The notes below the pieces were generated by a model, which saw only the letters and a list, made by a program, of their open reading frames with translations, ran no database searches and was not told the DNA's origin. Below, piece by piece: positions 7,126 to 12,283 of a DNA stretch of 12,283 nt. The first letter of the stretch is position 1. Every line of letters begins with the position of its first letter. A program made the position numbers and the translations under genes. Source of the DNA: a candidate division SR1 bacterium (GTDB taxonomy: Bacteria > Patescibacteriota > Gracilibacteria > Absconditabacterales > Absconditicoccaceae); assembly GCA_025997135.1 (NCBI GenBank), contig BNUE01000034.1, forward strand, positions 1 to 12,283, read 5' to 3'.

Positions 7126-7153
7126 TTGACTTTTGCTAGATAATAGTTATTAT
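7126..7153 (+). promoter_or_regulatory. thyX promoter
   Basis: TTGACT (7126-7131), 16-bp spacer, TATTAT (7148-7153), 48 bp upstream of the thyX ATG. The region just after the -35 (TTTTGCTA) is shared with the promoter at 8807-8834. Confidence 0.65.
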
Positions 7154-7201
7154 CTCTCACATAATAAAAATTATTCAAAAAAATAAAGGAACAAAAAAAA
7201 G

Positions 7202-8134
7202 ATGGAACTTATAAAACCATCGGTCGAAATTATTGACCAAGAACATGGACTCCAAGGAGTCTATCGTCAGATTGAGCGAATTGCTAGAATCTGTCGCAAA
7301 TCTGAGGATAAAATCACAGAGGATAGTGCTGAAAATTTCGTAAAAACTCTGATCCAAAAAGGGGAGACTGCGATGCTGGAGCATGGAACTGTTTATCTCG
7401 AATTTCCAGATAGCCAGGTTTATGAAAGTAGAATGGAGCGGTACCAGAAGAATTATTATTCTCGAGTCAATGATTCGAATATTAGGTTGGTTACCACCAA
7501 TTATCGAGTTATTATCGAAAATAGTTGGGCAGATGATTTAGTATATATCTGTGAAAATAGGCATGAAACTACTTGTCACGAGTCTCGTATCAGCGTAAAA
7601 TTCATCTGTGATCGTGGAGCATCTCATGAATTAGTGCGTCATCGTGCATTCTCTTTTGCTCAAGAAAGTAGCCGTTTCAGCCTGGATATGAAAAATAATC
7701 CGTTAAAATTCATCATTCCAGTTTGGTTAAGTCATGTACTACCAGAAGGTACATATTCCTTCGATGACATCCAAAGTTTTTCTTCTTCAAAAGTCCAAGC
7801 TTACTTAGACCTGCTATTATTCGCTGACCAAGTCTATCGAAAACTTCGCAAAGAAGAAATTATCCATGTAGAAGATGCAGGAATGCACAAAGAAGGTTAC
7901 GTAGAAATCATAAAAGGTTGGACACTCCAAGAGGTCAGGTCTGTATTACCAACTTCCATCAAAACAGAGCTTGTAATGACAGGCTTCTTATCTGACTGGA
8001 TAGGTGGAAATCGTGGCGGAAACAATGAAAAATGGGGGTTTTTACCCCTGAGAAATGACAAAAAAGCTCATCCTCAGGTGTTAGAACTCGCGATAATGGT
8101 CGAAAAATTATTTAAAGAGCGTGGACTGCTATAA
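7202..8134 (+). CDS. thyX: FAD-dependent thymidylate synthase ThyX
   Basis: Makes dTMP from dUMP using methylene-THF, NAD(P)H and FAD. The 310-residue protein contains the ThyX motif RHR-x7-S at residues 146-156 (RHRAFSFAQES), preceded by FICDRGASHELV and followed by SRFS; KSEDKITEDSAENFV and TAMLEHGTVYLEF are at residues 33-67. It is longer than typical ThyX (about 220-250), with an extra block around 69-125, as in a subfamily I associate with Bacteroidetes and phages. Start 7202 follows AAGGA at 7186-7190. It differs from its neighbours: none of 16 glycines is TGA, and it has four CGA codons (residues 26, 88, 102, 213) and one CGG (80), at least one (102, in TTNYRV) where Arg is expected. 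This suggests transfer from a standard-code donor. It has its own promoter and terminator. Confidence 0.95.
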   Translation: MELIKPSVEIIDQEHGLQGVYRQIERIARICRKSEDKITEDSAENFVKTLIQKGETAMLEHGTVYLEFPDSQVYESRMERYQKNYYSRVNDSNIRLVTTNYRVIIENSWADDLVYICENRHETTCHESRISVKFICDRGASHELVRHRAFSFAQESSRFSLDMKNNPLKFIIPVWLSHVLPEGTYSFDDIQSFSSSKVQAYLDLLLFADQVYRKLRKEEIIHVEDAGMHKEGYVEIIKGWTLQEVRSVLPTSIKTELVMTGFLSDWIGGNRGGNNEKWGFLPLRNDKKAHPQVLELAIMVEKLFKERGLL

Positions 8135-8172
8135 AAGTCCAAAATTATCTCTTTTATTATGTTTATTCCTCT

Positions 8173-8203
8173 AACAGCTTGCGTTTTGTAAGCTGTTTTT
8201 TTT
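8173..8203 (+). terminator. Rho-independent terminator after thyX
   Basis: A 10-bp stem AACAGCTTGC / GTAAGCTGTT (8173-8182/8188-8197, one G-U) with a 5-nt loop, running into eight T. It ends at the stop codon of the convergent rlmH. Confidence 0.88.
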
Positions 8204-8651
8204 AATAATGATAAGTCTTCCCACTTTCGATGGTTCAGCACCTGTAAATCTGCTCCAATAGCACCAGTTTTGCCAGTCAATGGGGGAGTGTGATTTTCCC
8301 GAAACTTATTTTTTTGGTCTCAGGAAAAGCAGAAATAAAAAGCTGATCATCTACTCAGTATGGTCATCCTATCACGAAAATACTGTCTTTACCGTGTATC
8401 ATCTCTCCAAATTCTTCCGTCGTGAAATCTTTTCATTCCTTGATGAGCAAGACCTTCTGGAAATTGGCATATTTATCCTTTATTCTCTCGATCAGCTTTT
8501 CTGTCTCTTTTTTTATCACTAGATTTCTATTTGAATCTTTGAACGGTTTTAAAGCGTCCAAAATCACGCTCTTTCATAGGCGTTTGGTGTATTCAGTGAT
8601 GGCTGAGTCGAAGTGTTTGTCTCCGTCTGAGATATGGAGGATGGTGAACAT
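8202..8651 (-). CDS. rlmH: RlmH, 23S rRNA pseudouridine1915-N3 methyltransferase
   Basis: SPOUT-fold methyltransferase acting on pseudouridine 1915 of helix 69 in 70S ribosomes. The product is 149 residues (E. coli RlmH 155). The C-terminal knot region is diagnostic: FVIGGPYGVDDQL (about 92-104), KISFGKITLPHGLAKLVLLEQIYR and a final TYHY corresponding to the family's YHR/YHK end. Six of 12 glycines are TGA, including two in the IGGPYG SAM-binding loop and the G of PHGL, so under the standard code only fragments remain. No CGA codon is present. It is convergent with thyX, sharing the 3' region, and divergent from the gene at 8877. No Shine-Dalgarno sequence precedes the ATG at 8651-8649. Confidence 0.93.
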
Positions 8652-8681
8652 ACAGTGAGATGACAAAATATAAAAAAAGAC

Positions 8682-8710
8682 TTGCATTGAATTAGGTTTT
8701 TAACTATAAG
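8682..8710 (+). promoter_or_regulatory. Possible distal promoter upstream of the 8877 gene
   Basis: TTGCAT (8682-8687), 17-bp spacer, TATAAG (8705-8710). A transcript from here would carry a leader of about 160 nt including the inverted repeat at 8718-8758. Weaker than the proximal promoter. Confidence 0.35.
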
Positions 8711-8717
8711 ATCAGTT

Positions 8718-8758
8718 TTATCTTAGTAATTTATATTATAATTGCAAGGGTAAGATAA
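8718..8758 (+). repeat. 8-bp inverted repeat in the intergenic leader
   Basis: TTATCTTA (8718-8725) and TAAGATAA (8751-8758) are exact inverted copies separated by 25 bp. With no T-run after it, this is not a terminator; it may be an operator or an RNA hairpin. Confidence 0.5.
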
Positions 8759-8806
8759 CCTAATTTTTGACAGGCTTTTAGAAATAGAATTTACACAAAA
8801 TATCTC

Positions 8807-8834
8807 TTGATTTTTGCTAAAAAATCATTATAAT
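8807..8834 (+). promoter_or_regulatory. Proximal promoter of the 8877 gene
   Basis: TTGATT (8807-8812), 16-bp spacer, perfect TATAAT (8829-8834). It matches the thyX promoter at 22 of 28 positions. The -10 overlaps the first octamer of the tandem repeat. Confidence 0.7.
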
Positions 8835-8864
8835 AATAAAATAATAAAATAATAAAATAATAAA
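8833..8864 (+). repeat. Tandem octanucleotide repeat ATAATAAA x4
   Basis: Four perfect copies of ATAATAAA run from the -10 box to the Shine-Dalgarno sequence (AAGGA, 8864-8868) and make up most of the predicted 5' leader. Copy number could change by slippage and alter the leader length. Confidence 0.95.
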
Positions 8865-8876
8865 AGGAAAATAACA

Positions 8877-9284
8877 ATGAAAACGTGGACACTAATAGCG
8901 TTTATCTTGATGACTCTTACGCTCTCGGCTAAGAATCATAGGGAATATTTCATTATTCATTATAATGAAAAAAATTATTTATGTTATGATATGTCAAAGG
9001 AAGAAGATTTTTCCTACATACAAACAGAGATAATTGATGATCATAAATGTATCATCGCACAGAAGAAGGGCACGCCCATAGTATTTATGGACGAAAATAA
9101 AGAGGTGTCACTTCGATTATCTGAGCGTAAGATACTAATTACAAAAGTTAACGACCTGAACAACAACGTAACTTTTACACACTTGTATAAGGAAATGGAC
9201 AGCATGACATGGGCTATGATAATTTTAGGCATAATTCTGTTAGTTGCATTTATATTTACACTTTTCACACCTACTAGACGTTAG
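8877..9284 (+). CDS. Membrane-anchored protein of unknown function
   Basis: A 135-residue protein I do not recognise. It begins with a hydrophobic segment (about residues 3-17, TWTLIAFILMTLTLS) that could be a signal peptide or anchor. A mostly beta-like soluble part of about 90 residues follows, with two cysteines (C36, C58), and then a C-terminal membrane helix (about 112-130, MTWAMIILGIILLVAFIF) with a basic end TPTRR. The middle is therefore probably exposed outside the membrane. The start at 8877 follows AAGGA with 8-nt spacing, one of few clear Shine-Dalgarno sites here. Only two glycines, both GGC, and one CGA (residue 80), so code use is uninformative. It is transcribed alone between its own promoter and terminator. 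The promoter and Shine-Dalgarno resemble those of thyX. Confidence 0.75.
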   Translation: MKTWTLIAFILMTLTLSAKNHREYFIIHYNEKNYLCYDMSKEEDFSYIQTEIIDDHKCIIAQKKGTPIVFMDENKEVSLRLSERKILITKVNDLNNNVTFTHLYKEMDSMTWAMIILGIILLVAFIFTLFTPTRR

Positions 9285-9295
9285 TATCAATTATC

Positions 9296-9327
9296 AAGCT
9301 GAATATCTTATGGTATTCAGCTTTTTT
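9296..9327 (+). terminator. Rho-independent terminator after the 8877 gene
   Basis: A perfect 10-bp stem AAGCTGAATA / TATTCAGCTT (9296-9305/9314-9323) with an 8-nt loop and a T-run, 11 bp after the stop codon. Confidence 0.9.
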
Positions 9328-9334
9328 CTTTCTT

Positions 9335-10471
9335 TTATCCCATCATCTCTCTTTTCCACTCACTGAGAATCCTATTCAGATATACGATATTATGTAGCCC
9401 TATCAAAACCCCGCCTAGCACTTCCTTTTCTCTGTGCAGATGATGAAAATATGCCTTGGAAAAATGAGTGCAGGCATAGCAGTCACAATTTGGAGTAAGA
9501 GGAGAAAAATCTGAACTATATTTCGCGTTCGATATTTTCATATTCCCTTCGTCGCTAAATACTACTCCGTGTCTACCATATCTAGTAGCACTCACGCAGT
9601 CAAACATATCAATTCCTTGCTCAATCGCAAATCTCAGATCCTCAGGAGTTCCGACTCACATCAGGTATCTCGGCTTGTCCTTTGGCAGTTTCGGAGCAGT
9701 GAAAGCAACTACTTCTTGTACTTTTTCTTTATCCTCACCGACACTTACTCAGCCGATTGCGATACCGTCTCGAGCGAACTGTGAGAGGAAATCTACACTT
9801 TCTTGCCTCAAATCCAGATAACTTCCTCCCTGCACGATCGGAAAAAGCACTCATCTCGCCTCATCATACTTTGGCAGAAAATGATCAAAAGCTCTCTGGG
9901 CTCGGCGATGTGTCATCTGCATTTGTCTGTTCACAATTTCTTTTTTTTCAGCACCAGGACTGCAGACATCCAGTACCATCATAATATCAGATCAGAAATC
10001 TATTTGTGTATCTACGACATTTTCTGGGGTAAAAACATGCTTGCTACCGTCCCACGGTGAGCTAAATTTAACGCCATCTTCAGTCAGCTTTATATTTACT
10101 TTGTGCGAATGTCATTGCGAGTCCAGTTTAGAAAGTCCCAGACTAAATACCTGAAAACCTCAGCTATCTGTCAAAATCAATCCATCATTCCAGTTCTCAA
10201 ATTTATGCAGTCATCCAGCCTGTTTTATCAGCTGACTTCATGGACGAAGATACAGATGAAATGTGTTCGCTAAAATCACTTTTATTGACTCGATATGCTG
10301 TCAAATATACTTTTCGTCTTGGAGTAAATCCAGAATCATCCCCTTGATCGTCGCTTTGGTTCCCACTGGCATAAAAATCGGAGTCTGAACTTTAATTCCA
10401 TTCAGATTTATTTCTCATATTCTGGCATTTCAGCGAGTCTTGAGGACTGTGAATTGTAGTTTATTTTTCAT
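9335..10471 (-). CDS. tgt: tRNA-guanine transglycosylase (queuine/preQ1 insertion)
   Basis: Exchanges guanine 34 of GUN-anticodon tRNAs for a queuosine precursor. The protein is 378 residues (E. coli 375). Catalytic Asp102 lies in TDSGGFQVFS, the substrate Asp168 in VLDVC (DVC rather than the usual DEC), and nucleophile Asp291 in [14 protein letters not shown]. The zinc ligands are C329, C331 and C334 (NCDCYAC) and H360 (GLHN). [10 protein letters not shown] and DKPRYLMGVGTPEDL are also typical. Eleven TGA codons read as Gly. CGA at residue 190 falls where homologs have the Trp of RWAKR, and CGA at 234 is in a usually aromatic position before DG. It is divergent from 10551 with overlapping promoters. 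The predicted transcription start is at or next to the ATG (10471), suggesting a leaderless mRNA. Confidence 0.95.
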
Positions 10472-10477
10472 ACAAAA

Positions 10478-10505
10478 ATCATATCGATTTCCCGCTTGAC
10501 TTCAA
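10478..10505 (-). promoter_or_regulatory. tgt promoter
   Basis: On the minus strand, TTGAAG (10505-10500), 16-bp spacer, TATGAT (10483-10478). The -10 ends 6 bp before the tgt ATG. Its -35 overlaps the -35 of the divergent promoter. Confidence 0.55.
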
Positions 10506-10523
10506 CTTCAACTTAATTACACT
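10496..10523 (+). promoter_or_regulatory. Promoter of the 10551-12178 operon
   Basis: TTGACT (10496-10501), 16-bp spacer made largely of a repeated TTCAAC, then TACACT (10518-10523), 27 bp before the ATG at 10551. Confidence 0.5.
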
Positions 10524-10550
10524 GAAATATATTTATTCTTTTCAAACATT

Positions 10551-10997
10551 ATGCTGCCAGAGATAAAAAGTTTGATCGAAACACATGTTGCTCTTTCATC
10601 CAAGGATGGACTCTTTTTTTCACTTTTTGATAAGGATAATAATCTGCTGGCCTCACAAGGGACTATAACGACTGATAAAACCTTAGAATCGCTGGTTGAT
10701 CTGTTTTATCAAGGCATAATATCAAAGTTTGAAAAACAGACTAAAACAGTAGTTCTGGACTTAGTCGATTCTATTCAGACCGTTGTAGATATTCAGGCTT
10801 TTCTCTCTTTTTCGCCAGTTGAAAATTGAGTTATCTTGACTTCTACAACAGACAAAAAAACCTGAATACTCCTCCCAAATACTGCCTGAATTACGACAAT
10901 GCAGGATGCTCTCTCAGCGATCAAAGCCAAAGATTCTCTCTCATGAAACGTAGAAATATCCACATTCAAGACTACCAGATTAGTGCTTTTAGTGTAA
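10551..10997 (+). CDS. Divergent AMMECR1-like domain protein
   Basis: A 148-residue protein once four TGA codons are read as Gly (residues 93, 105, 113, 130). The layout resembles the AMMECR1 fold: an early strand pair DGLFFSLFDKDNNLLASQGTI (residues 19-39, the place of the family's vTL...G.lRGCiG), a helix TLESLVDLFYQGII, and a late GVILTSTTDKKTGILLPNTAG (93-113) matching the family's G.ll....g..GllLPqva. The last part (TMQDALSAIKAKDSLSG...NVEISTFKTTRLVL) also fits. The RGCIG motif itself is absent, so any activity of the family, which is poorly understood, may be lost. It is first of three genes spaced 32 and 12 bp apart. There is no Shine-Dalgarno sequence. Fold assignment is from pattern memory. 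Confidence 0.55.
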
Positions 10998-11029
10998 GAT
11001 GTTTTTTAAATTTATATAAATTTTAAGAT

Positions 11030-11308
11030 ATGCCTCTTCTCATCTTTTCAGGAGTTGCTCTATTTATAGCTGTTTTTGTCTTATTTTGGCTGTTTTATGG
11101 GATAGCTGCACTGATGTTTCATCCAAATGAAGATTCTCTCAAAAAATTATGAAAGTTATCTTCTGCGCTGGCTATAGCTATACTTATATTCATTTTTACG
11201 GTGTTTTTTACTAATTTCTTTTTTGCTCGTACGGGTAGTTTTGATCTGCAGTTTACGTTTTCAGATATTGCTATTCAGATAGGAGATTGGCTCACTATGT
11301 CATTTTAA
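11030..11308 (+). CDS. Small two-helix membrane protein, unknown function
   Basis: A 92-residue protein visible only with TGA=Gly (one TGA, residue 42). The first hydrophobic helix spans about residues 3-29 (LLIFSGVALFIAVFVLFWLF...) and the second about 45-64 (SALAIAILIFIFTVFFTNFF), joined by a short charged loop HPNEDSLKKLGK. The tail of about 28 residues is soluble. No family is recognised. It lies 32 bp after the AMMECR1-like gene and 12 bp before the TPM gene, so it is likely co-transcribed and may act with the TPM protein in the membrane. No Shine-Dalgarno sequence. Confidence 0.7.
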
Positions 11309-11320
11309 TATCTTTTTAAT

Positions 11321-12178
11321 ATGAAAAAGCTGTATAAGTCCTTGTTTCTAGCTCTTTTGCTTTTTATTGGAACTCTATTTTTGGCTCCAATACTTGCACA
11401 AGGTTTTGATGTCAATAATATCCCAGCCTTGGAGCGATATGTTACGGATTTTACTGATACTTTGAGCGTTGAGCAATTGAATGAATTAGAGTCTATCGCT
11501 GAAACTTATAGTAAACAGACGACAAATCAGTTAGTGACTGTGATTATCCCTGATAGAGGGTGATATGAAATGTTTGATATTGGGATGAAAATTTTTAATG
11601 AAAATGGTATTGGGAATAGGGATAATGATTGACTCCTGTTATTGATAGCTAAATCAGATAAAAAAATCAGAATTATTGTCTGATATGGACTCGAAGATGA
11701 GATGCCGGATTTGAAAGCAAGTAAAATTATTGAAGAGTCAGTCCGTCCACTCGTGGATGAAGGGGAAATCTTCGAAGCCGTGAAGGCTTTTTATGAGGAA
11801 AGTATATTTGCCATTGATAATCCTATGGATGAACAAACTCCTGGAGACTCTAGAGATATTATCATATTTATTGCCTTGGCGATATGAATAATTATCTGAT
11901 CAATTGTTAGAGTCTGATGATCTGGTGCCTCACGTGGTAAAGGGGGAAGAAAAACGAAGTGGATTATCTGAGTAATAATTCTAATAATATTGTCGATATT
12001 TGGTTGACCTGAGGCTGGTATGGGTTTTATTATGGGTGTCGTGCGATGATTAGTATGATTAACGGGTGGCTGAAGATTAGGCTGATGATGATGAAGTGGA
12101 GGCTGAGGTGGCGGTAGAAGTGGCTGAGGTTTTAGCTGATGAGGTGGTAGAAGTGGCGGAGGATGAGCAGGTGATTAA
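11321..12178 (+). CDS. TPM-domain (YgcG-like) secreted/membrane protein with poly-Gly tail
   Basis: A 285-residue protein of the TPM domain family, whose bacterial members are envelope proteins and whose plant member acts in photosystem II repair. It has a signal peptide at about 1-26 (KSLFLALLLFIGTLF...LAQ) and a TPM domain at about 35-165 (YVTDFTDTLSVEQLNELESIA; TTNQLVTVIIPD; GIGNRDNDGLLLLIAKSDKKI; the GYGLED signature). Two membrane segments follow at about 180-198 and 213-228, then a glycine-rich tail (248-285) typical of YgcG-like proteins. There are 21 TGA codons by my count, many in the tail, including four in a row at 12083-12094. Two CGA codons (residues 39 and 242) are ambiguous. 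Last gene of the 10551 operon; no clear terminator is seen before the convergent tRNA. Substrate unknown. Confidence 0.88.
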
Positions 12179-12222
12179 AAAATATTAAAAAAGCAGACTT
12201 TTGGTCAACTTTCTAAATAGAA

Positions 12223-12283
12223 TCGGGGATGCGGGACTCGAACTCGCGACCTCCTGGTCCCAAACCAGGCACTCTAGCCATCT
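12223..12283 (-). tRNA. tRNA-Pro (anticodon UGG), 5' part beyond the window
   Basis: On the minus strand the anticodon arm CCTGG-TTTGGGA-CCAGG gives anticodon TGG (Pro). The T arm GCGAG-TTCGAGT-CCCGC has one A-C mismatch in its stem. The 3' acceptor strand ATCCCCG plus discriminator A ends at 12223. The D-loop end and D-stem 3' strand are present (GGCTAGAGT); the 5' acceptor strand lies outside. CCA is not encoded. Confidence 0.93.

Noticed and set aside
8833..8864. CRISPR array
   Set aside because: Units are 8 bp, contiguous and without spacers; a simple tandem repeat.
9757..10060. + strand ORFs within tgt
   Set aside because: Antisense to an intact Tgt frame with all catalytic and zinc residues.
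12178..12222. Terminator after the TPM gene
   Set aside because: AAAAG/CTTTT around 12187-12202 is too short and weak, with no T-run after it.

Overview
The window (12,283 bp, AT-rich) reads as ordinary bacterial chromosome only if the genetic code is changed. TGA falls in frame, without loss of protein homology, at invariant glycine positions in most genes (for example the GMGEP motif of RlmN, the GG of UppS and the DSGGF motif of Tgt). UGA therefore means glycine, as in Gracilibacteria and Absconditabacteria (SR1). In addition, CGA falls at conserved tryptophan positions in UppS, PflA and Tgt, which suggests that CGA (and perhaps CGG) is read as Trp. I recall that combination being reported for part of Absconditabacteria, so an SR1-type CPR/Patescibacteria genome is the best guess. 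Proteins below were read with TGA=Gly.

Layout. 1-1095 (+): rlmN, 5' end missing. 1115-4004 (-): degenerate DnaE-type PHP protein, uppS and pflA in close succession, then a small membrane protein with its own promoter. 4091-5684 (+): a structured leader, rpsO (S15) and rpsA (four-domain S1), closed by a terminator. 5681-7041 (-): an ATP synthase fragment, namely a double-hairpin c subunit (atpE) with a Na+-type signature, atpF, and a short delta-like ORF. A promoter/terminator pair on the + strand sits between atpF and the delta-like ORF and looks like a small RNA gene. 7202-8134 (+): thyX. 8202-8651 (-): rlmH. 8877-9284 (+): unknown membrane-anchored protein. 9335-10471 (-): tgt. 10551-12178 (+): AMMECR1-like protein, small membrane protein and a TPM-domain protein with a poly-glycine tail. 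12223-12283 (-): tRNA-Pro(UGG), cut by the window end.

The genes are mostly translation and RNA-modification housekeeping (rlmN, rlmH, tgt, rpsO, rpsA, tRNA-Pro), plus envelope (uppS), energy (atp) and nucleotide (thyX) functions. Most native starts lack a Shine-Dalgarno sequence and follow AT-rich leaders. thyX and the 8877-9284 gene are exceptions. thyX uses no TGA at all and has CGA at positions where Arg is expected, so it may be a recent acquisition from a standard-code donor.
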